This document shows positions 25,778 through 35,132 of a DNA stretch of 64,000 nucleotides, piece after piece. The stretch is taken from NCBI RefSeq assembly GCF_900167605.1, contig NZ_FUYH01000002.1, positions 1-64,000 on the forward strand, given 5' to 3'. The notes beneath the pieces are model-generated. The model saw only the letters and a list, made by a program, of their open reading frames with translations. It did not search any database and was not told where the DNA came from. The stretch comes from Caloramator quimbayensis (GTDB taxonomy: Bacteria; Bacillota; Clostridia; Clostridiales; Caloramatoraceae). A program made the position numbers and the translations under genes. Position 1 is the first letter of the stretch, and the number at the start of each line of letters is the position of its first letter.

Positions 25778-27142
25778 ATGAGCGATATATGCAAAATTCT
25801 TATAGTAGATGATGAAAAAGAATATCGTGAAACCTATAGAATTATACTTGAAAGCAGAGGGTATATCGTAGGAGAGGCAGGGAGTGCAAAGGAAACATTA
25901 GATATTTTAGATTATGAATATTATCCCTTAGTGCTTTCAGATATAATAATGCCCGATATGGATGGACTTGAGCTTTTAAAAGAAATAAAAAATAGATATG
26001 ATAAATCTGTTGAAGTTATTATGGTAACTGGCTATGGAAGCATAGAAACAGCAGTTAATGCAATGAAGATGGGAGCTTTTGGATACTTCATAAAAAGCCA
26101 TAATCCTGAAGAACTTCTTATTGAGATAGAAAAGGCAAAGAAGATAGTAAATTTTCAAAATCAGAAAATAATATCTATTAATAAAAAAGAAGGAAGAAGA
26201 TTTTTAAATCAGAGTAAAAATCCTAAAATGAAAGAAATACTAAATATTATTGACACAGTTGCAAGCAGCAATACTAATGTTCTTCTTTTAGGCGAATCTG
26301 GTGTTGGGAAAGAAGTTATAGCTCATATGCTTCACGAGAAAAGCAATAGATCCTCAATGCCCTTTGTGGCTATTAACTGTCAGGCTTTTTCTGACAATCT
26401 TTTAGAATCGGAACTTTTCGGACATGAAAAGGGTGCTTTTACCGGGGCACTGGATAGAAGAATAGGAAGATTTGAGCAGGCTAACGGCGGAACTATATTT
26501 TTAGATGAAATAGGAGAAATGTCTTTAAATACTCAGGTGAAGCTTTTAAGGGTTCTTGAAGATAAAAAGATAGAAAGGGTAGGCTCAAATAAACCCATTA
26601 ATGTGGACTTTAGACTAATAGCAGCTACAAACAGGGACATTCGACGGGAAATTAAAAAGGGCAGTTTTAGGGAGGATCTTTATTATAGAATAAATACAAT
26701 TACAATAGAAATACCTCCATTAAGGGAAAGAAAAGAAGATATATTAGATATGATTAATTTTTTTATTAATTTGTTTTCAAAGGAGCTCAAAAAAGAAATT
26801 AGAGGTATAGATGATGAAACTTTAGAGTATCTTACTAAATATGATTACCCGGGTAATATAAGAGAACTAAAAAACATAATAGAAAGGTTAGTGGTTTTGT
26901 CTAAAGATGGCATTTTGCGTGTTAAAAGCACTTTAGAAAAAACAGGTAAAATCAATAGTAATAATGAATCTTCTATTATACCCTATAAAGAGGCAAGAAG
27001 AAGGTTTGAGACGGAGTATATTCTAAATGTTTTAAAATACTGCAGCAATAATATAACTCAGGCCGCAAGCATCATGAATATAAGCAGAAGGCAGCTTTTT
27101 AATAAAATTATTGAGCTTAATTTAAAAGAGCATATGGAATAA
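25778..27142 (+). CDS. NtrC-family sigma-54-dependent response regulator
   Basis: A 454-residue activator. The receiver at 1-120 has Asp55 as the phosphoacceptor ([10 protein letters not shown]) and VTGYGS. The AAA+ domain at about 145-380 has Walker A GESGVGKE, the sigma-54 loop GAFTGA and Walker [13 protein letters not shown] Fis-type HTH at about 410-452 is [20 protein letters not shown]. It must work with sigma-54 RNA polymerase. A near-consensus -24/-12 promoter sits 91 bases after its stop codon, directly before ortA, so that operon is the clear target. It is co-transcribed with the kinase. Confidence 0.95.
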   Translation: MSDICKILIVDDEKEYRETYRIILESRGYIVGEAGSAKETLDILDYEYYPLVLSDIIMPDMDGLELLKEIKNRYDKSVEVIMVTGYGSIETAVNAMKMGAFGYFIKSHNPEELLIEIEKAKKIVNFQNQKIISINKKEGRRFLNQSKNPKMKEILNIIDTVASSNTNVLLLGESGVGKEVIAHMLHEKSNRSSMPFVAINCQAFSDNLLESELFGHEKGAFTGALDRRIGRFEQANGGTIFLDEIGEMSLNTQVKLLRVLEDKKIERVGSNKPINVDFRLIAATNRDIRREIKKGSFREDLYYRINTITIEIPPLRERKEDILDMINFFINLFSKELKKEIRGIDDETLEYLTKYDYPGNIRELKNIIERLVVLSKDGILRVKSTLEKTGKINSNNESSIIPYKEARRRFETEYILNVLKYCSNNITQAASIMNISRRQLFNKIIELNLKEHME

Positions 27143-27195
27143 TATTTCCACATAGAAATAAATTTCATATTTAAAAAGGAAATTATGTTCACACT

Positions 27196-27234
27196 CAAAG
27201 GGAGAAGGCTACAATTTATAGTCTTCTCCCTTTG
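27196..27234 (+). terminator. Terminator of the kinase-regulator operon
   Basis: CAAAGGGAGAAG / CTTCTCCCTTTG (12 bp), with a 15-base loop. Its 3' end overlaps the first bases of the sigma-54 promoter of ortA. Confidence 0.75.
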
Positions 27235-27248
27235 GCATTAAATTTGCA
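27233..27248 (+). promoter_or_regulatory. Sigma-54 (-24/-12) promoter of ortAB
   Basis: TGGCAT-N5-TTGCA, matching the TGGCAC-N5-TTGCW consensus at all but one position and with exact spacing. Small inverted repeats TGGAA/TTCCA (27135-27150) and GAAAT/ATTTC (27155-27166) lie 70-100 bases upstream, where an NtrC-type enhancer would be expected. Confidence 0.85.
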
Positions 27249-27328
27249 CTATAAATTTTGAAGGCTTATAAAATAAGACATAATATTTTTATTATACTTA
27301 AAAAGTAGTTTTAAAGGAGGTAATGTAT

Positions 27329-27631
27329 TTGAATACTGCAAGAAAAGGTCAATGGGTAGAGATTGAAAATTTAGTATTAAAGCCTGAAGAAAGGGCACCC
27401 CAAGTACCAGAGGATACAAAGGCTGTACCTCTTATGATGTGGACAAAGGGCTTTTTAGAAGATGAAGCAGCAGAAATTGGCGATGTTGTTACGATTAAAA
27501 CTTTGTCAGGAAGAATAACATCGGGCAAATTGGTTGTAGTTAATCCAAGGCATGAACACAATTTTGGACATCCTGTTGAAGAACTTTTAGATGTTGGAGT
27601 TGAAGTTAGAAAAGAAATAGAAAATCTATAA
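27329..27631 (+). CDS. ortA: 2-amino-4-oxopentanoate thiolase, alpha subunit
   Basis: A 100-residue protein matching the small OrtA subunit (ARKGQWVEIENLVLKPEERA, then PEDTKAVPLMMWTKGFL). With OrtB it cleaves 2-amino-4-oxopentanoate with CoA into acetyl-CoA and alanine, the last step of clostridial ornithine fermentation. The ATG at 27323 is only two bases after AGGAGG, so I prefer the TTG at 27329, with eight. The gene is transcribed from the sigma-54 promoter 80 bases upstream. No ornithine racemase or mutase genes are in the window. Confidence 0.88.
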   Translation: MNTARKGQWVEIENLVLKPEERAPQVPEDTKAVPLMMWTKGFLEDEAAEIGDVVTIKTLSGRITSGKLVVVNPRHEHNFGHPVEELLDVGVEVRKEIENL

Positions 27632-27648
27632 AATAAGAGGTGATTTAA

Positions 27649-29067
27649 GTGATAGATTTATCTTATCAAGCAGTAATGGGAAGAAAAAATGAAATAATGA
27701 AAAAGGCTGTTGGTTTAGATTACAGCGTATTTGAATATGGGAAATTATCCTTTGATTATGAAGGAATGATGGAGAAAGTTGCCTATTCTATTCCAGAAAT
27801 GCAAAAAATACAGTATGAAACTAAGGTTGGCAACACCTCTTTATTTGAATTGAAAAATATAAACAAGCTGATAAAGAAATATGCACAAAAGGGCAAAGGA
27901 GCAAGGATATTTATAAAGGATGAGGCCGCAAACGCTTCGGGTTCTTTTAAGGCAAGAAGAGCTTCAATATCCGTTTATCATGCAAAGAAGATGGGCTATA
28001 AGGGAGTAATAGCAGCAACCAGCGGAAATTATGGCGCGGCTGTTGCATCACAGGCGGCTCAAAGAGGCTTAAAGTGTATTATAGTTCAGGAAGTATTCGA
28101 TTCAAGGAAAATAGGGCAGCCTGAAATATTAGAAAAGGCGAGAAAATGTGAAGCCTTTGGTGCAGAGGTTGTACAGCTTACTGTTGGGCCAGAGCTTTTC
28201 TATATGTTTTTAAGACTTTTAGAGGAGACAGGATATTTTAATGCATCACTTTATACTCCCTTTGGCATTGCTGGAGTTGAAACTTTAGGATACGAAGTAG
28301 CAAATCAAATGAAGGATATGGAAGGAAGATATCCTGATGTTGTTATAGCTACCCATGCAGGAGGAGGAAACCTTACAGGAACAGCGAGGGGACTTATTAA
28401 AGCAGGAGCTGAAGATACAAAGGTTATAGGAGCATCAGTTGATTTAACGGGACTTCATATGGCTTCTGACAGGGATTTTAATAGAAAGTCATTTACGACA
28501 GGACATACTGGATTTGGAGTTCCCTTTGCAACATGGCCAGACAGGTCAGATGTTCCAAGAAACGCAGCAAGGGTTTTAAGATATATGGACAGATATGTGA
28601 CTGTAACTCAGGGCGATGTATTTTATGTTACAGAAATGCTTGCTCAGCTTGAAGGAATTGAAAGAGGTCCTGCAGGAAATACTTCTCTTGCAGCAGCAAT
28701 AGCCTTAGCAAAGGAAATGGATGAGGATAAGATTATTGTTGTGCAGGAGACAGAATATACTGGTGCTGGAAAACATCCAATGCCTCAGCTTACCTTTGCA
28801 AAACAAAATGGTATAGAAGTAAGAAGAGGAAATTCAATAGAGAATATTCCTGGTAAAAACGTTGTTATACCAGAAAATATTGGACAAATAACTGCAAAGG
28901 ATTTTGATATGAACAGGCTTCGCCACAGCTATATTAAAAATGCAGTAGAAAATAAAAAGCTAACAGAAGTAACTATGGAAGATGTAAAGTTTTTAGCAGA
29001 GGATACAAAGTTAGCGAAGGAAGAAGTTATTGAAGCGCTAAAAGAATTAAAAGTTGCAATAGATTAG
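27649..29067 (+). CDS. ortB: 2-amino-4-oxopentanoate thiolase, beta subunit (PLP)
   Basis: A 472-residue fold-type II PLP enzyme. The PLP lysine is in NASGSFKARRAS near residue 101, with an SGNYG phosphate/substrate loop at about 125. The glycine-rich PLP-phosphate loop is THAGGGNLTG at about 240. The start is GTG with AGAGGTG upstream. It pairs with OrtA 17 bases upstream. Both are controlled by the sigma-54 system, so AKP thiolysis here is switched on by an external signal. A general threonine-synthase-like PLP enzyme is the only alternative, and the OrtA partner argues against it. Confidence 0.9.
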   Translation: MIDLSYQAVMGRKNEIMKKAVGLDYSVFEYGKLSFDYEGMMEKVAYSIPEMQKIQYETKVGNTSLFELKNINKLIKKYAQKGKGARIFIKDEAANASGSFKARRASISVYHAKKMGYKGVIAATSGNYGAAVASQAAQRGLKCIIVQEVFDSRKIGQPEILEKARKCEAFGAEVVQLTVGPELFYMFLRLLEETGYFNASLYTPFGIAGVETLGYEVANQMKDMEGRYPDVVIATHAGGGNLTGTARGLIKAGAEDTKVIGASVDLTGLHMASDRDFNRKSFTTGHTGFGVPFATWPDRSDVPRNAARVLRYMDRYVTVTQGDVFYVTEMLAQLEGIERGPAGNTSLAAAIALAKEMDEDKIIVVQETEYTGAGKHPMPQLTFAKQNGIEVRRGNSIENIPGKNVVIPENIGQITAKDFDMNRLRHSYIKNAVENKKLTEVTMEDVKFLAEDTKLAKEEVIEALKELKVAID

Positions 29068-29070
29068 ATA

Positions 29071-29110
29071 AAAAATCTCCTCTTACTTTTTAGTAAGAGG
29101 AGATTTTTTT
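29071..29110. terminator. Bidirectional terminator between ortB and nhaC
   Basis: A 16-bp perfect stem, 29071-29086 with 29093-29108, with A and T runs on both sides. Confidence 0.9.
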
Positions 29111-29111
29111 A

Positions 29112-30554
29112 TTATAATTGAGCAGCTTTTTTATTTTTGTTTTTTTCCATATTATCGTGTCTACCAATTCCAAGGATTATGCTTATAAGCATTACGACCA
29201 TCATAGCATAGGCATATATTACGTAAGGAGTAACATCAAGTGCTGAGAGAGGATGTACGCTGTCCTTTGCAAAGCCTATAGTGTATATAACAGCCGGTGT
29301 CCATGGAAGCGAGTAAACCAGTGTGCAGGAGGTTGCATCAAGAAGGTTTGCTGTTCTATATGGGCTTATGCCATATTTTTGTGAAAGAGGCTTAGCGAAG
29401 GATGCACCTACTGCAAGTATAGCTGGGGCATTAAGTCCCATGAGGGCAGAGAGCACTATTATCATTGCTGAAATAACAATTTCAGCACCAACTGGTCCCT
29501 TTGCAACCTTTTCAAGAGCATTTAGAAGTTTTATATCGCCATGGCCTGCTCTCATTATAGCAATAGAACCAAATAGAAGAATTGCGAGCATACAAACCTG
29601 CATCATGCTGTTGATACCATTGTAGATAACACCGCCGACAGTTCTGTCAAGACCGGCACCTGTTACTTTTAATAGAGCGTCCTTTGCAACTTCAGCGCTT
29701 GGGTCTATTTGTATAAAGTCTATTAATCCTGCTGCTACTGCTGTAACTGCTGCAAGAACTGAACCTATAGTAGTAGCAATTATTATATCTCCAGTTTTTA
29801 TTGCAATATAGACTGTTATTGCTACAGGAATAAGCATAAATAAAGTTTTTGAATTATAGGTTATAGCTTGAGCTGTTCCAACTTGTCCAGAGTAGCCCAT
29901 GCCGATTATTATTATACCTATTATAGTTATAATTCCTGCTGCAGCTGCATATTTAAAACGTGAGCGTACAACACCAGGAACATCAACGCCTTGTGATGTT
30001 GCAGAGCATATTGTTGTATCTGATACTGGAGCTAAGTTATCGCCAAAGGCACCTCCTGATACTATTGCACCGGCAAGAAGACCTGGATGCGCGCCAAGGG
30101 CAACACCTGCAGGATAAAGAACTCCCATTCCTGCAGCTATGGTACCAAATCCTGTACCGGAGGCTGTTGCAAATAAAGCAGAGGCTATAAAGGATATAAC
30201 TATGAAAAATGTACCGTTTATACCCATTGAAGCTGCAAGACCTGCTATCCCTGATGCTAAACCTGATGCTCTAAGTATTCTTGAAAATACTCCGGCAAAA
30301 ATCCAGCATACAACGGGGATTATTGCTTCTTTGCTTGCCATACCGCTAATTATTGTATCGGCATAAAGACGCTTGTCCTTTGCAAAGAAGAAGGCTACGA
30401 CTAAAGCCATAAAGGCTGGCACCCAAAGAGCACCATCAGAAATAGAACCAAAAACAAAGGTTGTTAAAACGATTAACACGATGAATACGATAAATGGAAG
30501 AAAAGAAACCCATTCACCACCATAGAATTCCAATTTCTTTGACTCATTAGACAT
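29112..30554 (-). CDS. NhaC-family Na+/H+ antiporter-like transporter
   Basis: A 480-residue membrane protein with about 11-12 helices. NhaC signatures are visible: ATASGTGFGTIAAGMGVLYP and SGGAFGDNLAPVSDTTICSA at about residues 150-185, and SLPWTPAVIY near the C-terminus. NhaC-family members exchange Na+ for H+; some clostridial ones sit in ornithine gene clusters and may move an amino acid or carboxylate. This one is convergent with ortAB, and its upstream region holds a sigma-54-like promoter, which supports co-regulation. GGGGGAAT precedes the ATG. Confidence 0.88.
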   Translation of the reverse strand: MSNESKKLEFYGGEWVSFLPFIVFIVLIVLTTFVFGSISDGALWVPAFMALVVAFFFAKDKRLYADTIISGMASKEAIIPVVCWIFAGVFSRILRASGLASGIAGLAASMGINGTFFIVISFIASALFATASGTGFGTIAAGMGVLYPAGVALGAHPGLLAGAIVSGGAFGDNLAPVSDTTICSATSQGVDVPGVVRSRFKYAAAAGIITIIGIIIIGMGYSGQVGTAQAITYNSKTLFMLIPVAITVYIAIKTGDIIIATTIGSVLAAVTAVAAGLIDFIQIDPSAEVAKDALLKVTGAGLDRTVGGVIYNGINSMMQVCMLAILLFGSIAIMRAGHGDIKLLNALEKVAKGPVGAEIVISAMIIVLSALMGLNAPAILAVGASFAKPLSQKYGISPYRTANLLDATSCTLVYSLPWTPAVIYTIGFAKDSVHPLSALDVTPYVIYAYAMMVVMLISIILGIGRHDNMEKNKNKKAAQL

Positions 30555-30608
30555 TTTTATTCCCCCTCCATAAAAATTATTTAATTATTGCGTTTAATAT
30601 TTATATAT

Positions 30609-30623
30609 ACAAAAACTGTGCCA
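30609..30623 (-). promoter_or_regulatory. Possible sigma-54 promoter of nhaC
   Basis: On the minus strand TGGCAC (30623-30618), five bases, then TTGT (30612-30609). The -24 half is perfect. The -12 half has GT in place of the usual GC, so the site may be weak. It lies 55 bases before the nhaC start. Confidence 0.4.
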
Positions 30624-30735
30624 AATTCATATCGAGGTATTCTTAGCAGAAAAACAGGAAAAAAGGCTTTATACTTTAAATTAATGCAATAGATTTCTAT
30701 GAATTTTTTTGCCTATAGGAAATTTATTTCACATA

Positions 30736-30858
30736 TTCACACTAACAAATCATGACTAAAAAATAGCCACAACGAAGAAATGAAAAAGTTTTTTACTTGT
30801 TAATTGCATGGTATTTTTTACCTGATTCATCCGATATCTAACACTGGAGAATGTAATA
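30736..30858. repeat. Degenerate copy of the composite repeat
   Basis: Begins TTCACACTAAC, then carries 25 bases identical to 15957-15981, a mutated ACTTGTTAATTG segment, and TATCTAACACTGGAGA. The rest of 30555-30954 is AT-rich spacer between divergent genes. Confidence 0.65.
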
Positions 30859-30954
30859 TTCATCCAATAAAACTTAACAAACTTTAAAGCAACTTCATAA
30901 AATATATAAGAAAAATAATATAATATGACGAATTTTAAGAAAGGATGGATAGTG

Positions 30955-33006
30955 ATGGACAGTGATTTAAACAGAGCATTAGCTGATCTTAAAGAAGGGA
31001 AATACAAAAACGTATATATTTATTCCACTTTGAATTTAGGATGGAACACGCCTATGAAGCAAAGAACCCACCATTTGGTTGAAGAACACTTAAAAAGAGG
31101 GGATTTGATATTTTATGCTGCAAATCCTTCACATTTAGGGGACAGAGTGAAAACTATTTTAAAACAGAAGGATTTTTTGTATCTTGTAAATTTTAACGAC
31201 AGAGTAAACCGCAATAATATAATAAAAATGATATTCACAAATACTAAATCTCCTGTTATTTACCATCTTATAGGAACGGATTTTGGGAATACAATTAAAG
31301 ATATAGAGTATATAAAAAGCCTTGGAGGAATTATACTTTATGAGTATATAGATGAAATAAGCAGCGATATAATACCTAACATTCCAGGTTATGTTTTGGA
31401 GAGGCATAAAAGGATATTGGAAGATCCATCTAATATAGTTGTTGTTTCCTGTGACAGACTTAAGGAAAAAATACTTCCCTTTAGAAAAGGTGATTATTTG
31501 CTCTTAAAAAATGGTGTAAGGTTAGAAGATTGGACTATAGAATATGAAAATTATGTACCGCCTGATATAAGAGGCATATTGAATCAAAATAAGCCTGTTA
31601 TAGGTTATTATGGTGCTCTTTCTAAATGGATAGATTATGAGCTTATAAAAAAACTTTCTGCCTCAAGAAATTATAATATTGTTTTAATTGGGCAGGAGTA
31701 TGACAGCTCTTTTAAAAGAAGTAATATATTAAGTTTTAAAAATATCTATTATTTAGGATGCAAAGATTATGCAAAGCTTAAATATTATTCAAAGTATTTT
31801 GATGTTTGTATTATACCTTTTAAAATTTATGATGTAACTTTATCTGTGTCTCCTGTAAAGCTTTATGAGTATCTGGCTCAGAAGAAAGTTGTTGTTTCAA
31901 CAAATATCCCTGAATGCAAAAATAACAGTCTGTGCCTTATAGGAGAAAATTATAATGATTTTATAAATAAGATTGATTATGCATTAAACATTAAGGATAA
32001 TGCTGATATTAAGAATAAATTATATGAAGAGGCTGATAAAAATACATGGAATGAAAGGGGTGAAATCCTTGAAAATTATATAGATAGTAAAATTAATTCT
32101 AAGGAAAAACTATTAACGGTAGTAGTGCCAGCATATAATATGGAAAATTATTTAAACAGGTGTCTTAGCAGTTTTATAATAAAGGATGAAATTATGAAGT
32201 TTCTTGATATTATCATTGTTAACGATGGTTCAACGGATAATACTTTAAGCGTTGCTTTAAAATATCAGGACAAATACCCTGATGTTTTTAGAGTTATATC
32301 AAAGGAAAACGGAGGACATGGCTCTGCAATAAATACAGGTATAAGCTTTGCAAAGGGTAAATTCTTTAAAGTTGTTGATGCTGATGACAGTGTTAACCAA
32401 TCATCTTTAATAAATCATCTTACCTACCTTTTAAACTGCAGCGATGATATGATTATTACAAATTACTGCAGGTGTTTTATCGATGGAAAAAGGGAAATGG
32501 TAAGCTACAAAAGGGAATTTGAAAGCTTTGAAAGTCAAAATTCAATTCAGTTAAAGTCAATTCTAAAATTCTTAAATCCAGACAACTTTACAGGATATTT
32601 TCATATGCATTCCATAACCTACAAAACTGAGGTGCTTTTAAAATCTAATCTAAAATGCTTAGAGAAAACTTTTTATGTGGATGAGGAATATATTACTGCC
32701 CCTATTCCCTATGTGAATACAATAAGCTATCAAGACATAGAGCTTTATCAATATAATTTAGGAAGAGCTGATCAGAGCGTAAATATTGAGGTGATGAAAA
32801 AAAGACTCCCCGACATTGAAAAAATCACATATAGACTTATTGAATATTATAAAAACGTTTCTGATTACACTTCTAAGCAGTATATAGGTATAGTAATCAA
32901 GCATCATGTAACAACACAGATAAGAATAATGAGGGAAATGAAGATTGATGAGAGAAGGGTTAGCGAAATAATAAGGCTCTTGAAATATATCGGTATTCCA
33001 ATATAA
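30955..33006 (+). CDS. Two-domain glycosyltransferase (GT4-like + GT2)
   Basis: A 683-residue cytoplasmic protein. Residues about 1-380 resemble TuaH/GT4-type transferases (WNTPMKQRTHHLVEEHLKRG; PVKLYEYLAQKKVVVSTNIPE, the last being the sugar-nucleotide-binding end). Residues about 385-683 are a GT-A family 2 transferase (VVVPAYNMENYLNRCLSSF; VNDGSTDNT; GGHGSAINTG; the metal-binding DADD). It would add two sugars in a cell-surface polymer or glycolipid (inference). I chose the ATG at 30955, preceded by GAAAGGATGG. The following GH125-like operon may act on a related glycan, but a repeat copy separates them. Confidence 0.82.
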   Translation: MDSDLNRALADLKEGKYKNVYIYSTLNLGWNTPMKQRTHHLVEEHLKRGDLIFYAANPSHLGDRVKTILKQKDFLYLVNFNDRVNRNNIIKMIFTNTKSPVIYHLIGTDFGNTIKDIEYIKSLGGIILYEYIDEISSDIIPNIPGYVLERHKRILEDPSNIVVVSCDRLKEKILPFRKGDYLLLKNGVRLEDWTIEYENYVPPDIRGILNQNKPVIGYYGALSKWIDYELIKKLSASRNYNIVLIGQEYDSSFKRSNILSFKNIYYLGCKDYAKLKYYSKYFDVCIIPFKIYDVTLSVSPVKLYEYLAQKKVVVSTNIPECKNNSLCLIGENYNDFINKIDYALNIKDNADIKNKLYEEADKNTWNERGEILENYIDSKINSKEKLLTVVVPAYNMENYLNRCLSSFIIKDEIMKFLDIIIVNDGSTDNTLSVALKYQDKYPDVFRVISKENGGHGSAINTGISFAKGKFFKVVDADDSVNQSSLINHLTYLLNCSDDMIITNYCRCFIDGKREMVSYKREFESFESQNSIQLKSILKFLNPDNFTGYFHMHSITYKTEVLLKSNLKCLEKTFYVDEEYITAPIPYVNTISYQDIELYQYNLGRADQSVNIEVMKKRLPDIEKITYRLIEYYKNVSDYTSKQYIGIVIKHHVTTQIRIMREMKIDERRVSEIIRLLKYIGIPI

Positions 33007-33089
33007 TCGCTAAGAGATTATATGGATATAAGAGAAAGGTTGATAAATTCATTTAGATTAGCAAGTAAAGTATCTATTGTAAACAAGCT

Positions 33090-33250
33090 GAGGGACGGTT
33101 ACTTACTATTTATAATATTTAACGAATTTGCAATTATAAGGTGGCAGGTAAAACCCCCAATAAAAATTAGTGTGAAAAAGTTTCCTCTCCGCTTTCGGAA
33201 CTCTCCCTAACACCGGAGATTGAGAAAACATTTTCACACTAACCGTCCCT
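33090..33250. repeat. Short repeat element with perfect 11-base terminal inverted repeats
   Basis: Starts GAGGGACGGTTACTTACT and ends TTCACACTAACCGTCCCT; the 11-base ends (AGGGACGGTTA with TAACCGTCCCT) are exact inverted copies. The inside is shorter than the copy at 15813. It fills most of the 332-base gap between 33007 and 33338. Confidence 0.75.
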
Positions 33251-33338
33251 TTTAAAAATAATATAATGTTAAAAATAGTTTAACATGCAGGAAATTTATT
33301 ATTGTTATAGAAAATAATAGAAATAAAGGAGGGATTAG

Positions 33339-35132
33339 ATGAAAAAAATACTTACAACTCCAAAGGAAATTGATAGAAACGAAAGGGTTTTATATGCAGG
33401 GAATCACTATATAAGCATACCTGAGATTAATGTTTGTGACGCTTCAATAAAGAGCGTTAATATTGTTTCTCTTTTTAATAAAGCACTGACTGAGATTTAT
33501 GATGATGAATATGTTTTTAAACCGGAATTTTATGTTAAAGAAAAGAAGATTAATATAGAAAAAATTGAATGCTTTAAAGAAAATTATTATATATCATGCT
33601 TTGATGTTCATCTTGAAGAGGATATAAATGTAATAATAAGGATATATGCAGACCTTTGCGAAAAAGGTTTTGTGTATGAGTTTGAAAGTTACAAGGAAAT
33701 TTATATAAAACTTATTTGCAATTTAAAAAAATTAAGATTATTAAGGTTTAACTCCCATAATATTGACTTTAAAAAGGAATTTATAATAGACAAGTGGCTT
33801 AATAATCCTGCGGTTAATATAAGCTCAAATTCATTAAGTTTTGCCATGGCATTTGGAGGGGATAGAGATTTTAACTATGAATATTATGAGGACAGGCTTA
33901 TTTTAAATTTAAAATGCAAAAATAAAAATGCTTTCTATATAACTATGAATTCAGATGTTGATGGCGCTTCAACAACTCTTATACATTTTAAAAGGAAAGG
34001 ATTTGAAAACATTTATTTAGAACTTAAAGAATGGCTGTGCAGAAAGAAAATTGAATATCGTAGGGATTTAACTATTGAGAGAATATTAAATGAAAATTTA
34101 TTTTTTAATTACTTTTTTGCAGTTGGAAAGGATATGGAAAGCGACAAGTATATATCTCTAACTTCAAGAAGCCATAGATATTATGTTTCAGGTGCTTTTT
34201 GGGAAAGAGACAGCTTTTTATGGTCCTTCCCTGCTTTAAAGCTTGTTGATATAGAGCTTTATAAAAGGCTTTTAAGGGATATAATTATTGTTCATTCTAA
34301 AAATGCAGGGGATCATGCCCACTATATTGATGGGACTGTACTTTATCCCGGTTTTGAACTTGATGAGGCAGCAAGTTACTTTATATCAGTTGAGGATTTA
34401 GAGGAATATGACAGAGAGATTTTAAAATCCTTAGAGTTCGTACTTAAAAGAATAGAGAGAGAGTATGATGAAAGTACTATGCTTTATAAAACATTTCTTC
34501 TTCCTTCAGATGATCCGAGCGAGTATCCCTTTGTAACTATAGATAATGTTATATTGCAGAGAGGATTTATTAATCTTAGCAGAATATATGAAAAAATAGG
34601 GCAAGAGGAGAAAGCTGAATTATTAAAGGAAAAGGCAGAGGGAATAAGAATAGGAATTTATAAGCACCTTGTTAAAAATATTGATGGGAAAGATATATTT
34701 GTATGGTCTTGTGACAAAATGGGAAATTTTAAGCTTTATAATGATCCTCCGGGAAATCTTGGGCTTTTGCCTTACTATGGATTTATAGATTATAGGGATG
34801 AAATATTTAAAAACACTATTGAATATTATTATTCTGAAAGGTATAGATATTATTTTAAAGATGCAAGGATAAAAGAGCTTGCCTGCGACCATCATCCTAA
34901 CACTCCATCGGGGCTTGGACTTTGTGGAAGCATATTAAATCCTATAAGAAAAGATAAAGCAATTGAATATGTAAAATTAGCAGTAATGGACTATGGGCTT
35001 TTAAGTGAGAGCTTTGATAAAGACAGCACAGAGGCTAAAACAGGAGTGGGTTTTGCAACAGGAAGCGGATATTTAGCTATGGCTCTTTATGAGGCGCTTA
35101 TTAAAAATGCTGATAAGGAGGAGAAGTTTTGA
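33339..35132 (+). CDS. Six-hairpin glycosidase, GH125-like
   Basis: A 597-residue protein. An N-terminal beta domain occupies about 1-235, and an (alpha/alpha)6 barrel about 240-597. In the barrel, GAFWERDSFLWSFPAL, FELDEAASYF and SESFDKDS line up with the WLRDS, ELDS and ESFxxDD patterns of GH125 alpha-mannosidases, which would place the acid at the Asp of FELDE and the base at the Glu of SESFD. I assign GH125-like with caution; another six-hairpin family is possible. There is no signal peptide, so it acts on an imported oligosaccharide. It opens an operon whose genes overlap or nearly touch. AAGGAGGG precedes the ATG. Confidence 0.6.
   Translation: MKKILTTPKEIDRNERVLYAGNHYISIPEINVCDASIKSVNIVSLFNKALTEIYDDEYVFKPEFYVKEKKINIEKIECFKENYYISCFDVHLEEDINVIIRIYADLCEKGFVYEFESYKEIYIKLICNLKKLRLLRFNSHNIDFKKEFIIDKWLNNPAVNISSNSLSFAMAFGGDRDFNYEYYEDRLILNLKCKNKNAFYITMNSDVDGASTTLIHFKRKGFENIYLELKEWLCRKKIEYRRDLTIERILNENLFFNYFFAVGKDMESDKYISLTSRSHRYYVSGAFWERDSFLWSFPALKLVDIELYKRLLRDIIIVHSKNAGDHAHYIDGTVLYPGFELDEAASYFISVEDLEEYDREILKSLEFVLKRIEREYDESTMLYKTFLLPSDDPSEYPFVTIDNVILQRGFINLSRIYEKIGQEEKAELLKEKAEGIRIGIYKHLVKNIDGKDIFVWSCDKMGNFKLYNDPPGNLGLLPYYGFIDYRDEIFKNTIEYYYSERYRYYFKDARIKELACDHHPNTPSGLGLCGSILNPIRKDKAIEYVKLAVMDYGLLSESFDKDSTEAKTGVGFATGSGYLAMALYEALIKNADKEEKF

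Noticed and set aside
29323-30366. Several plus-strand open frames opposite nhaC
   Set aside because: They are shadows of the minus-strand gene: low-complexity Ala/Ile/Pro translations, no ribosome binding sites and no domains.
33022-33210. A 62-codon open frame on the plus strand after the glycosyltransferase gene
   Set aside because: Its second half is the inside of the repeat element at 33090-33250 and it has no good ribosome binding site. The first 22 codons might be a remnant of a gene, but there is no recognisable domain.
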